Of a stretch of 64,000 nt of DNA, positions 13,481 through 27,900 are shown one piece after another. The stretch is from Puffinus mauretanicus (Eukaryota; Chordata; Aves; Procellariiformes; Procellariidae). The notes beneath the pieces are model-generated. The model worked only from the letters and a program-made list of their open reading frames with translations, had not been told where the DNA came from and made no database searches. Every line of letters begins with the position of its first letter. The first letter of the stretch is position 1. The position numbers and the translations under genes are program-made. The DNA lies in assembly GCA_023333565.1 (NCBI GenBank), contig JAJKFH010003229.1:3694001-3758000 (forward strand), given 5' to 3'.

Positions 13481-15284
13481 GTCTTAGAAGATGAGACAGT
13501 ACAGCTGGCAGGACGAAATGGGAGCAGCTGGAAGAGGAAGACTTGGTTTCTACATATTAAAACATTTGACATTTGGTATCTGAAGGGAACACTGTTTGTT
13601 TAGAGCTAATAAATAACTCTCCAATGATGACAACCTGTAATGACAGCTTTTATTATGGTCTGGTTAATCCTCAAATTCAGCTTTGTCCTATTAGACCATC
13701 TGCCATCCATTTTTTTTTTACCCCCGCTTTGTTAAGTGTCATGCACTTGAGAAGTTGTAGCCATGCAAATACGGAACGTATGTCTTGGAGTCATTGCTTG
13801 CGTGGCGAGAGGAACTAGCAGCAAGGCTCAGAGGAAAAGACGCAGAAATGAGTGCACAGAGCATCCGAATGGGGAAGCAGGGATTTTGCCATAGATCGTC
13901 TAGTGTTTCCCCCCAAGATGACAGTCGATGGATGCTGGCTTGTGTGCAGGTCTGGTTGAATGCACTTTTTTCCAAGCATTCGCATTTCTAGGCATGGGAA
14001 AATGCTACTTTTTTTCCCACTGAATGAACATGGCCTGTTTCTGCCAGAGAAATTATAAGCCTCTCTCTCTACAAGCATCAAACACGTCAGCACCAATGAT
14101 TTCTTCAAAGCCTGAGGTGATATCCAGGCAAGGCCATACATATTCCTTGCAGACACATCTGGTCACCATGGATGTGGTGTTACTGTGTCTCTCACAGTCC
14201 TCATGATGTCTGATGTCACTCATTTTTGGTACATTGTCAGATCTAATAACTCTGCCTGAAAGACAATCATTTTCACAGATAACCTGCCAAGATGCCAAAT
14301 GTCTGGGAAATCCAGACAAAACGCCATAGTTCACGTTCAAATTGACTACAACGCGTGCCCAGTCTATCACATGCATCTTGGAAGTGATAGACTGGTTGCA
14401 AACATGTTGTAGAGCTCATTGCCAGGTACACAAACAGCACCAACCAGGAATGACTGCAGCGCTCAGAGCAGAACATGTACTAAAGAAAAGAAGGACCAAT
14501 AAGAAAATTATGAAAAGAGGAAAGTGGTCTGGAAGGGACGACACCTATAGCATGGCAGGAGGTGTTGGTCAACTTGTTAGTAGTTAAGAAAAAGGCTCGC
14601 TTGGCAGTGTGATGAGTTAGATGCACTCTTGTCTCAGAAACTTTACTTGCCAGGTTAGGAAAGAGGAAAAGTAGTGGAGGGGAGTTTGGAAAAGAAGCCA
14701 GTTGTGCACAAGCCTGGAAGATGCCCATTTCGTAAAGCAGCCCATTTCATAGAAGAGGTGTAAACACTGCAGAAGTTAAAAAAGAAAAAACAAAAAAAGA
14801 AAGATTTTAGGTCCCACTTAAAAACAATAGTTTGCGGAAAAGATTGCTTTGCCCAGAACTATGCAGATGATGATCTCTGCATTCAAGACCTTGGCTCCAG
14901 TGCGGTGACAGGACTGACCTGTTTCCTTTATTCTCTGGGCCCGTATTTTCTCATCTCACTGAAAAGGGCCACACCATGGATGCCCTCTCTGAGCCCCATG
15001 AGGGAGCTGCTGAGGTGCAGCCATCCTGGAAACCACAGCTGCAGCACTGGTTGTGTTGGAAGTGGATGCTGACGATATCTTTAGGGCACTGTGGTGTGCT
15101 TAAAGGTGGCAGTTTGCTGGTTTTCAGGGACCTGGAGACAGGCCAGAGGCAGCCAAAGCCTTGAAGAGTATATGTCCCACAGCACACCTTCATAATCCTA
15201 TGGTGCCTCAGACATCTTAGCAGATCTGTCAGTGTTTTCCTGGCTCATGCTTCTGAACTATGTAGTTTGCACTTTAAACTTCCA

Positions 15285-15488
15285 CTGGATCTCCGCTTTG
15301 GGAACCAGTGCTCTGCTCCAGCTTTGCTGGATCTCCGCTTTGGGAAGCAGTGCTCTGCTCCAGCTTTGCTGGATCTCCGCTTTGGGAACCAGTGCTCTGC
15401 TCCAGCTTTGCTGGATCTCCGCTTTGGGAAGCAGTGCTCTGCTCCAGCTTTGCTGGATCTCCGCTTTGGGACCGGTGCTCTGCTCCTG
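15285..15488. repeat. 42-bp minisatellite, about 4.8 copies
   Basis: Tandem units start at 15,285, 15,327, 15,369, 15,411 and 15,453, the last being partial with one base deleted. Each unit begins CTGGATCTCCGCTTTGGGAA and ends CTCCAGCTTTG. The base after GGGAA alternates: C in units 1 and 3, G in units 2 and 4, indicating growth by duplication of an 84-bp dimer. Because 42 is a multiple of 3, reading frames stay open through the array, giving repeated 14-residue peptides on both strands; no sign that these are translated. Confidence 0.97.
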
Positions 15489-18082
15489 CCTGCACCACAG
15501 ATTTCCAGCACGACCTTGAGTGAAGTCTTCAACTTCTTTGTCCAACAGGGTTCCTACCTGTAACAACCTTCCCTGTCCCAGACAAGTTCTGTGAGGTTAA
15601 CTTCCCTCGTATTAGTAAGCGCCTATCTGCACAGCATTTAGCATATAGGATGTACTATAGAAACAAATGTTTTAGGCCAAAAAAGAGGGAATTATAACAC
15701 TGTAGATAGTATATACTTTAAAAATATTCTTTAGCTTCCCCTGGGGAAGAAATTAAAAACTTCCAAAGGAATGGTTCAGCCTTCATCTGTGTGGGTTTCC
15801 TTTTGTTGTTTAATGAGTAAGATCCCAAGGAAGAACTGAGTGCCCTTTTCAGATAGTGTTTCATGTACCAGCGTGTTTCTTCACCTGTTAATTGATTTCC
15901 ATCACATTATTCACGTTGTGCAGTACGCATCACAGAAGCCTTCTCTGAATATTAAGTGCAATGTATAAAAACAGGTCTGTCTACTGATCGTGCACTTAAT
16001 CATATCTAATAATGCTTAAATATAACCATGGAGAGTAATTAGAATCAAGACTGAACATCTTACTACTGATTTCACAGCATTTTTTTCTGTGAAGTTCCCT
16101 TTGAGGTACTGAATGAAATGAATCAAGCAGAATATTTTAACACAGTGCTGCTTTTTGAGTAGCCTAGAATGACCAGCAATTCTAAACCTATTCAGATACA
16201 GGCTCTAATTAGACTACTTACATTAGCCAGGCGAAATCAATGTTTACATAAAAAAAGCCTTCAAGTGAATGCAGCAGAGTGAAAAATATTATCTTTTTTC
16301 CACCGGGGCAGATTAGCTGGGGATGCCTGCCAGGTTATCTACTATATGCATTTCCATCAGGGCTGAGAAGTTGCAGAGCCAGCCCAGCTCGGTGGCGTCT
16401 GACCCACCTCAGCGCTGTTCAGCCCAAGAGGAGACAGGCTGCGAAGAAACAGATCCGGCACGGGAAGGCACTTACATCACCTAGTGCATGGTTTCCTGAT
16501 AGCACGCAGTAGACATCGCACTAGGAGGACAGCAAACAAATGATTCCTGTGCTATACCACTCCATTCTGAGCAGGCTGATGACTCTCTTGGGGAGCCTGG
16601 CTCAGAGGCAGTCTGGATCTGCTTCCAGATACAAGGAAAAGGCACGCCAAAACAGTCTGGTTGTTCATCTTTTGCTGTGTCCTGTCTCGGGTGTCAGTCC
16701 CACAGGGCTTCCCCAGCCACATGAAACCAGGAGAGCTCCCAGACTCTGAGTATGGGGTGGGGGACAAGGTGCCAAGGGTCTGGAGATAACCTCCCCATCA
16801 CATATTTTCAAGCAAGAGTGATAGGGGAGTTGCCCTAATATGCAGAAAGGACCCCAAGCATGTCCTCTTGCACCATGTGCTGGGGAGGTTTGATCTCTGG
16901 GAAACACCAGGATTCCAGCCTCTAAGAGCAGCTCGGTAATTCCTTTAAACTCAGGAAAATCTCCCTTTTCATGTGCAAGAGGAGTCCACTGTCTCCCACC
17001 TCTGCTCTGACAGGTAAGGTCATGGGGGCAAGAAGCTGACACTGGTGAAGGCACTAGCCTATGCCCAGTGTGCTGGGGGACATCCTCTGGGGTGGCGGGC
17101 AACTACCTGAATCTTTTTTGCTTTGGGTACCTCTTTGTAAACCAGGTATGAGACTTTCTTGTTTCCAAAGGTGGGTTTAAATTCAATAAAACTTGTGAGG
17201 TCCTCAGCCAGCAGAGTTATAGTTGCTGAGAGACACACTTAAAAATGTCAACTCAGAGGTCAAACAAATTTCTGCAGTTATGTCCATGTTCTTCTAGTCT
17301 GCTTTAAACCAACTATCCCTGCTTCCACTGAAGTGTTAGAAACGGCATCACTGCAAATCCTGCCTATAGCACTGGGCAACTGCCCAGCTGTCCAAGCCAT
17401 GCCACGCTCCATGGTGTCACGGCCACACTCTTACCAGCACCCACGCTTACTACTTTAAAGCTCATTTGGTTCTGTCTTTATAGGCAGTTGTTGCACCTCT
17501 ACCTGGAGTGTGGCCTTACCCTTCCAAATGGCGTTAGCCTGGGACGCTAGCCCAGCGCTGGTGGCTTCAGCAACGCACAGCTTGCTGGTGCTGTCTGAGG
17601 TAGCTTTCTCTGCTCTAAAATACCTCTTTATAAAGTGCTGATAAATCATGTGACAAGCGGTAAGAGAAATTCAGGACACTGAAGGTTTTTTCACACTAGT
17701 CATGGCATGATCATTACAGAAACATACATAGAAAAAAGCCTCATAGCAGATAGTCTTGGCTTTTTTACACTAGATGAACCACAGATGTCCTTTACAGGGT
17801 AGTTATAAAATAACATGTAAACATTTGTCACTGTGTAGGGTTTTTTTTAATGTCTCACTCCTGTCTTTCAGTGGGACTTTGATTTGACTTCTTAGGAAAA
17901 GCAATGAAAAACCTTAATTAAAATTTTGCTGCTCCCTGGACATCTGTTCTTGAGTGTTATATAAAATATTACACATCGTTATAAATATACATTAATATTT
18001 TATTTTAAACACATTAGTAATTGGGGTTTTATAGGGCCATAGTGATTTATTAGGCATAGGATTGCAGCAATAGAGGCATATA

Positions 18083-18134
18083 TGCACACACGCATGCACA
18101 CACTCGTATATAGACGTCAACATATGTGTGTGCA
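18083..18134. repeat. Inverted TG/CA repeat
   Basis: TGCACACAC at 18,083-18,091 and again at 18,095-18,103, with the complementary GTGTGTGCA at 18,126-18,134. The inner pair could form a 9-bp stem with a 22-nt loop. Confidence 0.6.
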
Positions 18135-21100
18135 CGTATAAAATTTTGTGATGTCAACAAAATTCTGGGAAAGCTTTTTGGCAAAGAAGCAGTCAACTTT
18201 CACATTTACAGTGTGTGCTTTGCTTCTGATGTTCATGCTAGACCCATTGCTCTTGCCACTGCAAAAATTACTCAAATGTCCCATAAATGAAGGGTATTCA
18301 GGGACAGTAATAACCCACAGCATTTTTCATCCTTTTTGATGCTCTATAAATGGGTATCTGCTACAAGGCATGCTATTTAATGAAAAGCAACTCCTAAGGA
18401 TGCATTTGTAACCTCTAGCCAGTCAAGACCATCAATGGAGAACTTTACAATCAATGCTTCAAAACATAGAACTATTGCGAAGAAGGCTGTGAAGCTCATC
18501 ATTCATTTACTCACCCGCTCCGGATGATCCAATAGATGGGATTATTTCTTTTCCAGAAGCTTTTGAAAGAACTTGCAATGAGTTTAAAAATAAAAACCTG
18601 CCTCCAGTTATGAACCTAGTTACCATTATAGCCCTGATCCGTTTCCAGAGTAAGTCTAAGGAGTCTCAGACTTTCTGAAGCTTCTCTATGATCACTGTAC
18701 CTCATATAAAAAATGTGTTGCTAATTAATAGCAACTCCTTATTGGAAACTGCTCCCAGTGTGGTTCACCCCCATTTATCATCAGCTAGCAAGTCTAGAAG
18801 CAGAGGCCCTTGAGCATGCTGCCTCAGAAGTGCTACTGCATTTCCAAGGCTGCACAGAGTCCTGCTTTCAGCAGCAAAGGAGACAACGTGTGGACAGTTT
18901 CTCTTTCAACAAACCTGAGCACTCAGACCAAAAGCTGAAGGTGATGAATAGACCAGAACAGTGCTAGAAGAAGAAAAATTTCAGTATTTCTTCCAGTGTC
19001 ACTTCAGACTACGTGCAAGTCAACCGCTACATGGATTCTGTCAGATTAGTTGCTTGTTCAACTTGGCACTTTCCCTGAACTCCCATCCCTCTTTATTTTC
19101 ATGCTTTTTCCCTTCTGCACCATCTTCAGAGCTGTCTGTCACATTGGCCTCTCCCAACCTGTGCAGATGCACTGAGCTTTCCAGCTTAACAGCACGAGTT
19201 CGAAATGGAAACAGTCTGATGTTGCCAACTCACTGAATAAGGAACATTTTGTCCAAAACAAGCAGCTTCTGTGAGCTTATTATCCAGCCCAGTGCACAGG
19301 ACACGGGGAAGAACCTGGGTTAGATTCACGGTACATTGCCCTAGAGCTGGCGTCCTTGCGGGCTTGCAGCCTGGAAATCCACAACAAGTACCAGGAAAAT
19401 CATAACATCTCCAGTACCACCTGGACCACAGCCGCAGGCATTCGCACCTCTGGTGGTCCGGCTGAGCTGGGATTCTCCTAAGCTCTCTGAAAACCCTTGG
19501 TGCCTGAAGTTTTTCATTTCATCTCATAGGACTGTGAGCTGCTGGGCAGACTTTGGGACTGTTGTTTTCAAATTAAACTTTCTTGCAATTCCATAGATTG
19601 TGGAAAATTGCTAATAATCCTGAATTTGATCTGGTTTTGGGTCAAAGTCAACATTAAAAAAAAAATCCATAGCTTAGACATCCTGCTTTCTAGCCAGTTT
19701 AAGCATTTGTGATGACCAAAAATCGTAATTACACTTGCTGCTTAGGACTAGAAAAGACTTCCTCTTTACAATTAATATAACCTACCAACCAAAAAAACAA
19801 CAAAGGGCCAAGTTTAGGACTTCAATTTGAATGTTAGCTTGGGCGCATGCAATACAAGCCCTAGATCATTGGATTGTGTCCACCATGCTACCCTTGACTG
19901 CAAACATAATATATGAAGCTCATTGATATTGCACCTGACTGTTGCACAGTTAATGCAGCTTATAGCCAGTTCTGAAGTACCTAAAGCTGCAGTTTCCAGA
20001 GCAGAGATTCAGAGCCTACAAAGCCATATCAAGCTGCCCGTAGTCTTGGGAAGTGCATGAGCCCTGGGGCAGTCTTAAGTAGGAGTTTGACATGGATGCA
20101 TGAAAGTCCGTAAGATATGTTGGCAGACGGTCTGTGAGACACACCAGGCTATGGCACACGTGTCTAATGCTGGATTTATCTACAGCAGAACGAAGCTTCA
20201 CAAAATGTTTGCCCTTCCCCTTTGGTGGTCAACGGTGGGAAATCACACATCCCTGTTGAGTTACTGCCTCTAGCTAACACGTGCCTCTGCGCTGGCAGTA
20301 TCAATAGAGGCCCTTTATTTAGCGTTATATTATATATTATTTTACAATTGCATGTGAAATTTTTTCCTGTCCTCATTTCTCAAATACTTTTGTAAGTCAG
20401 GGACAAGAAAAGGGTCAGAAGAGGAAAGATCCCCCCCCCAACAAAGGTACCTTAAGGAATTTTAGGGTGGTTTGTAAAGTTCCTCAGCCATGCGAGAGAG
20501 ATTTCCAATGATTCCTTACAGCTAAATGTCTTACCTGGGTTTTGCAGCTCCTCAACATTATATCTGTACTTGATGGAATTTCAAAGCCTCCAACTTCTTG
20601 ATGTAGCTTTTAGGAAGACGTGGGGCTGAGGGCTCAGAGCTGACATCAGTTTCAGGGCATCCATGCTTATCATGTCACTCTGGTTTAATTTGTGTTACAG
20701 CACCAGTGAGGAGAGTCTATCCTAATAACACCCTATCTTGGGAAACAGGTGTCTCTGGACATGATGTCATTCACAAGGGAGTTATGACAGTTTGCATCAG
20801 ATATAGGAGATGCCTTGATCCATGAAAAGGGATTAAAACGTGAGTGAACCTCCCTTTTTCAAGCCTGGGAAATGACTCCTGGAACCAGTGAAACTGCCTG
20901 AGCTGGTTTGCTGCATGCAGCTTAGCGATCTGAACAGCGCTTTGTTGAAGGGGTGTGCGGTCACTCTTGATGGAGCAACTGAAACTTCAGACCATGTATT
21001 AGTTCTAGTGAATTAACGCAGGATCTCCTGACCGCCTGGCATAACCGTGGATTTCCCTGTCCCCTCTAAAGCTTGACAGAAGCCCAAGCTGTCTGTTGCG

Positions 21101-21879
21101 GTGACTAAAGGCAAATCTCACACCTTATACATAATACCTTTGGGTATTGTAGCCTCCTTCCCCAGCCTCTGAGCTTGCTCCCACCGAGTCCGTCCAAAAC
21201 ACAGCTGCCTCCCTGGTGTGCTTGGGCTTGCCCACCCTTGGCCCTTTCTTCTCCAGCTCCCAGTCTCCCCTTGCTCACAGCAGCAAGGCTGGGGAGGAGC
21301 TCTCATCCCCACGATGACTTGCCCTACTCCCAGGAACCACTTTAGACCATACGGTGTTATAATTTTATCCCGTGCTCAAGCTTTTGGGAGGATTGCTCGC
21401 CATGGCCCTTCCCCTTTCCCACCATGGACAAGGTGTTTGTGCCCAGTGCCAAACTGGGAGCATTGGAGTTAACTGCCACTGTGTCACCTGGAACCACCTC
21501 CAATGCACGGCACCACCAGCCTTGGGCTTGGAGACAGTTGGCTGCCCTCACAGACCTGATGCAACAAAAACACAGCCAGTGCACCACAGGGAGGTAACTT
21601 TCCACTCGTTTTCTCACCCAAGGCATCAAGGAGCCGTCCCTCAGCCCAAAAGCAAAGTGAAGCAGCCACCGGCCGGTAGGAATAGCCGCAAGAGGCTGGC
21701 CGTACCCTGGCAGCGGGAGAGGCGGCGAGGATGTGCACACCCACGCCCTGGGGAAGAACACAGCTTGTTTCACGCAGAAGTGGACTTGGCAAGCCTGACC
21801 TACATTTTGGATGGCTCTGGTGCAGCAGACTGGAAACTTGGTGGCAGCTCCAGATAATTAAAAATGGGGCAGGCTTTTG

Positions 21880-21965
21880 TTGGATTATGGAAATCATTAG
21901 CGTGAAACATGATTCTGTGTCTTACTTAATTGCATTAATTGAATGTTCCCACATCATGTCTTGTA
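21880..21965. promoter_or_regulatory. Candidate conserved non-coding element (TAATTG-rich)
   Basis: Contains TTAATTGCATTAATTGAAT with paired homeodomain cores in an otherwise unstructured, non-repetitive region. Candidate only. Confidence 0.25.
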
Positions 21966-24900
21966 TTCAACATGCTGCTGGATCTTGTATGGAAAATAGC
22001 CACACAGAGGGGAGCTGAATGTTGAGCCTAGCAGGGAGAAAAAGATTGAGATTTTTTGACTGTGAAACATAAGAATATATCAGGAACGAATCTGTACATT
22101 GGATGTGTCCACTAAAATGAGAAGCAGGTAAATAGTGAAAAGTGCCAATATTTTCATTTTCATTGTTAGGTTCCAGAGTTAACTGCCATTAACATACATT
22201 GAAATGCAAGATTTAGGCCCAGGACTCAGACTCATTGCGGGATTGTTTGCAGATTCAGACAAGCCTTGTTGACAGATTTTTCTAGTGGGTTTCTCTGAGC
22301 CCCATTTCAAGATTTACTTTACAACTGTGTTAGCTAAAGATCAGAGCTGGTTAAAAACTGGTATTTTGCACATTCACATAAAAATGCTCTAGATCTTCTT
22401 ACTCCCCTTCAGACTTAGAGGGTAATTTTATTGAGAAGAATATTTGTGATGCTAGGCTTGCTATAGTCATTTCAACTGGAATAGCCAGTAGCTGTTTGGG
22501 GCTAGTTTGGGTATTTTATGTGCACCATTTTCCTTATGAATATGGTCATCAAGCTTGCAAGTAGGCAGTTGTTTTAAATCTTCCGTCGAGCTCTACGCAG
22601 ACAAATACGTACGCACTTGTAAGGGAGAAATCATTTTTCCTGACGAGCACAATAACTAGCTACTTCAACACAAGCTCTTTGTTGTCTGACAGAAAGGTCA
22701 AGTCAACAAGTTCAAGCCAGTATGACTGCTCCAGTCAATCTACAGTGCTCCACTGAATGATTTCTTAAATGAACCCATAATTATTTTAAATTGATGGATC
22801 TGAAAAGCAGTTCTATTCTAATATCTTTAATTTCAGCAATTGCAAGTCTGATACTTGGATGTCAATTTTCAGGCTGCCACCACAGGAAAATGCTGAACCA
22901 TGAGCATCACACTCTCTTTCTATGAACTAAAGAGGGTTGCTGAGCGCACAGAAAATGTGCCTGCAGCACTGGGTTCGTTAGCTGGACATCTGGAGTTACG
23001 AGGACAGAAAAGCTGAAAACAAGTTTCTGGAACGGACTTGGCTGCGTTTTGGCTGTGGCTAAATATGGCAAGTTGGGCAGGTGGCTACCTGTGAAGGTGG
23101 CTACGCAGCGAAGTCAGAGGGGTGCAGATGCGGGCCTGTCTATGCCTGCTCCAGAGTGGGTGGGTCACAGCACCCCTTGCCCCTGGGAGGCGCAGCTGGA
23201 ACACAGCTGCCAGGGACACTGCAAAGCACATTGCCGCGTAACCAGCAAATGCCTTTTAACTTCAGCCTCTCTCCGACTAGGGAAAGCAGGCTCTGGGGCA
23301 GATTGTGCTAAACTCCAGTGCTAGCCCTCAGAGAGGAATCAAAGTTCCCCTTCCCCGTTGCTTCTCTCCCTGCAGACTCTCCTTTTTACTGCCTTTTTAA
23401 GCAGTTATAATTTTTTTTCAAAGGGGCTCCCCATTCCCCCTCCTTTGGCACACCTTCTGGCTCACGAGTTGCTATTCTCATCACATAATGTAAAAAGTTC
23501 CAACACGGCAAGACGGTTTAAGTGTCAGTACCATGTAACTAAGGTCAAAAGCCAGATGCTGGGTAGCAACGGGGTGATATTGCTAGAGTGTTTGCTGTTG
23601 TGTCAGGATACCAGCCCCCAAAACCAGGTGCGTTGATCCTACTAGAGGCATTAGGACAGATCTCAGCAGTTCAACCAAACGAAATCCTGAAGTAACGTGT
23701 GGGTATTGGCCAGACTAGAGAGTTCACAGCTGGCGCACAGCTAGGAGGGAGCACTGGCTGTCATGCCAGTAGCCTTTGGTACAAGGACCATGCTGAAAAA
23801 AGGGGGTGTTTCCAGGCAGCAAGTGATGTCTAAGCTAAGCCTATATGAACAGCTACTACATTGCACAGCTATACCTTCTAATCTACCTTGGGACCAATAT
23901 TGACAAGTCACCCAACAAAGGGTGACAGTTGCCCTTAGCTGGGATATTGCCATTCCCTCTTGGCAAGCTCTGAGGAGCTCTGGTGGGAAGAGGAGATGCG
24001 TTCTGCAGGGGCAATGGCAGCCCTTTTATGTCTTCAAGCCCATGCTTTGATTAGCTTTCTCCTTGCTTGTTTAGGATGGCTGTCTACAATTCTGTATCTG
24101 AAAACAGAAATAATATAACCATTACTGGCACTGTCTGTGTACACAGGAGAACTGCGTTGCTGTTTCCTCCTGGAATTGTTTGAATTGAAACATTCTTACT
24201 TTTAGAGACATTTCAAGGAAGGTCATCTTTTATAATCGTTCCTCATCTTGGAAATTACAATCCATTTCCATGTCATTCATGAGGAAGGCAATAGATCATC
24301 TGCAAAAATGTATCCTTGACTTGTGTGTTTCCTTTCCTGGATTGCTTGCTCATTTTCTTCAAAAAGAGCAAAACACAGTCATGCCCTGCTCTTATCACCT
24401 GCCAGATGCCACTGAGCACACCTTGCTATGCTGGCTCATCTTCCTCAGATGATGTGTTTGATCATGAAATGGTCTCCTCCAGAAGAGGTAACTGATGATG
24501 GTCAGCCAGATCCTCCCCTGCTGGACATGTCATCATCACGTTACCCACAAGAAGTTGTGTGAAATGATTAAGCCTCTCCCAGCAGCTGTGTTGCCACTGA
24601 AAATCCTTCTCATGTCATATAGGATTTGGCATGTTTTACATATGAAGAAGACGATGTTATGAAACGTAGGTGTACAGCATGAATGTTATAAGCCAGTGTC
24701 TTGTGCCTCTAAATAACAACAGCATGATTTTCGGAGGGGTCTACCCTTTTCACCTTTCATTGCTCCCCTCCTGCTCCCCCCAGGAGCCAAAAGTGTTTCT
24801 CTTACTCCATAAGGGTCAAGGCTAAAGGACAGAGCCTGTGTAGGAAGGACTTCAGAGACTAAAGCAGACAGGTTTGCCAGAGACACCTCCTCAGCTACAT

Positions 24901-27900
24901 AGGGCAGAATTTGACCAAAGGGGTGAGACCATTAATTAAGTTGATCTGCTGAGAGATAAGTGCCCAGCAACAAGATGGAGACCTCCTCTCCAACTCAGAA
25001 AAGCCTTCCTGAAAACAGGGTCAAGGCACCTGGAGGCAGTACTGTTCACAAGAAATTCATCAAGAATTCAACAAGAGCAAATTGCTCCTTCTTTGCACAC
25101 AGCTAGCTCTGTCCTGTGTCCTTGCCACCACCCCAGATTCCCAGCCACAAGGACGGCATCTGTCAGTGCTGATGTTTGCAACACCTCGAGCTTTAGATAA
25201 AGGGGAAGGGATGGACACAGACCTCAAGGAGCATCTTGGAAGAGAAAGAGCAGAAGAGCTTCAAGTGCTGGGTAGCCTGAAGTCTGCGATCTCAAGAGGC
25301 ACCCACCTGTTCCCCGGGGGAGGTTGTCCCTCTTTAAAGATCAGTGATGTCTTCTACTTCCTCCCCCTCGTTCTTCCCAGAGAAAAGCCCCCTGTGCAGT
25401 GCTGAGTGGAGGGGGAGACCAGCCACTCCAACCCAAAGATTTCAAAAGGGCGGGACGCTGACAGCCCGAAAGGAAAAACGAAACCCATGGGACATTTCCT
25501 CCTCACCCCATGAAAAGGTATTTGGGACTCACGGAGTTTCTTTTCTCTCCTTTTTGTCTGCAGCTGAAGAGGGGCTGGGGCTCAGCCCGTGAGCTCCTTT
25601 GCTGGGGGAGGCAGCCCTAATTGCTTTTCCAGCCGGGTTGCTCGGCAGCATCCCCTGCTCCCCCCAGGCACCCTGTGAATGAGGAGCCTTTATGGAGGTC
25701 TTCAGGGTTCTTTTGTTTATATGCCCCGGGCACGGAGGTACTTAGAGAAGGGCCAGGGCATCGACACAGTCCTGCTAGGTCTCTAACAGAAACGTGAAAA
25801 ATTTCGGGTGCCTTTGCCAAGCGGTATCATTCCCGTTTAGATACCGCTGCAGATGGGTAAGCTCTTGGATTACATTCCTGGACAGGGCTTACACACCACT
25901 GCAGTCCTTAGGGTCAGGTCATGGATTTCAGGAGAAAGTACAGCATTTGCTTGGAGGAAGAGCTTTAATATTCAAATTAATTATGATACAGTGTGACAGG
26001 AAGGAGAGGTGTGCGGTAGGAGAGAAAGGGAGGAAGGCTTTTACCAGCAGACAGCGGTTTCCTCTGCTGCTGTGCCCGGTACGACGACACACAGAGAGGT
26101 TTTCCCCATAAATGAAGTACTGCTGTGGGGGCCTGTTGAGGATTGTCTCCAAAGAGAAATGGAATATTTTCCTTATAGTGAACCACAAGAGAATGTTACT
26201 ACATCCTGCTCCTTGCATGACATATAAATAGAAGGAGGAAAGGAATGACTAGTTAACTGTTTGACCTCCATTTGGGGAAAAAAACCTCCCAAGAAACCTC
26301 AAGAACTCACCCCATTAAGCATACAGGAAAATGTCACAGATGTGGCACCTTAATTATATGCTAATGACATCCTACCAGGAAGAAAAGCATCAGATGTCTG
26401 AAAGAAAAATATATGACTGAAAAGGGTTGTGCATGCTCACAGAGCATTTTCTGACAACTATTCCCTCTTTCTTTTTGTCTTTTTTTTTTTTAGCATTTGA
26501 AAAACAAAACAAAACAAAAAAGCAGACTGAAAAACTAGGTGAACCTTTGACATTTGTGTTTGATTTTCAGCCCCTTGGCATGAACTGAAAACAAAACAAA
26601 TCCTGCTGCAGAGAGGTTTGTCAAATGTACAGACTTTCAATGACCCTTCTGTTCATAATATTTTTCTGATTCACTTTTAGCTAAGATTGCAAATGGTCTT
26701 TACCCATCACCTTCTGGTGAATTTGTCTGCAAAATACTTATTATTTTCCTATAAATTTATTTGCTCCACATGAAAAAAAAAAATCTCTGCTAGTATAAAT
26801 ACGTGGCAAAGTTAATGAAGGTATACCCAGATATGCAGTCGAAGTATCTAGTATGATTTTTGTTGACTTGCTGGTTTGTTCGAATTATTATTTCCCAAGG
26901 ACTTCGCACTACACCTGAATGCTTAGAGAACCCTCTACTGACAGCAGAAGCTAATGATGACATTTATTTGGACAGTTTTTCTAACTCATATTTACATCCA
27001 TTCACATGTGGCGCATTTATTGGCACTGAAATTATACTATATTTGACTGTTGAATATTCTTCTGCAAAGCTTTTGGCTGAGCATCTTGGTTCACATGCCA
27101 TTTCAAGCCTCGGTTTGACTGGTACTGAAAACCAGGCCTGAACCTGCTGACGGGAAAGCCCATAACTCAACTGCTGGACCCCAAAGAGGTGGGAGGCAGC
27201 CCAAAGCGCCCAAGTCTTTCCTTCAAGAAACCTTTGCAAGCTGGAGATACTCCCCGGGGCTCTGGGGGGGACCTGGGGCAGGGTCCTCGCCTCGTGGAGC
27301 TCACTGCAGGAAGAGGGTCCTCAGCTCTTGTTTCAAGGTCTGCAAAAACAGTACTGCGCAGACATCAAATGTGAGTGGAGTCAAAGCTGTTTGCATATGT
27401 AATAATTGCAAAAATGAAAGGAAAGGAGTATCTCCAATCAATGTCTGGAAATAATTAGGAAAAAAAAAAAAACAGCTCAGGAAGGACTACTGAACATTCA
27501 TGGACAAAAAAAATGAACAAAAGCCTCCATCATTGTGAAAGCAATCCCAAAAATAATGGTAGAAAACTTGCCTTTGTCAGCACCAAGTGGAAAAAATGCT
27601 TGAGCCCAAAATGGCAGCTCCAATCCTAGGTAGCACGGGGCTCACACGGCAAAGGCTGGGCCTGGCTGCACGGGGAAACTAACAAAAATGGCGATGGCAG
27701 AACTGATACTGTGTAAAAAGTTTAGTGCGTTTCCAGAGAGAAGTCACTATTCTGGAATAAAATCATTTCTATTCAGTAAGAGTCCCCACCCAAAGCAGTT
27801 ATTCCAGGATAGCCTATATGGGAAACCTAACGTGACACTTGCTATTCCAGCTATTTTCTGCAAATGGGCAAGGCGTTACTAACAAGACTAGTCCTGCTGA

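Larger units (their letters stand above)
9042..15284. other. Intergenic, no gene recognised
   Basis: AT-rich with a GC-rich stretch at about 9,960-11,060 that gives overlapping spurious ORFs. Holds two weak MIR-like remnants and a homeodomain-motif patch near 13,340-13,480. Confidence 0.7.

Noticed and set aside
15232..15566. ORFs of 70-100 codons on both strands over the minisatellite
   Set aside because: They are open only because the 42-bp repeat unit is a multiple of 3 without stops in several frames.
17520..17637. Minus-strand open stretch with a CAG acceptor and GTAAGG donor
   Set aside because: 118 nt with a weak pyrimidine tract. Phase does not fit the other candidate exons; unrecognised sequence.
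18511..18567. 57-nt minus-strand candidate exon with a strong GTGAGT donor
   Set aside because: Too short to judge. No consistent phase with neighbours and no recognised peptide.
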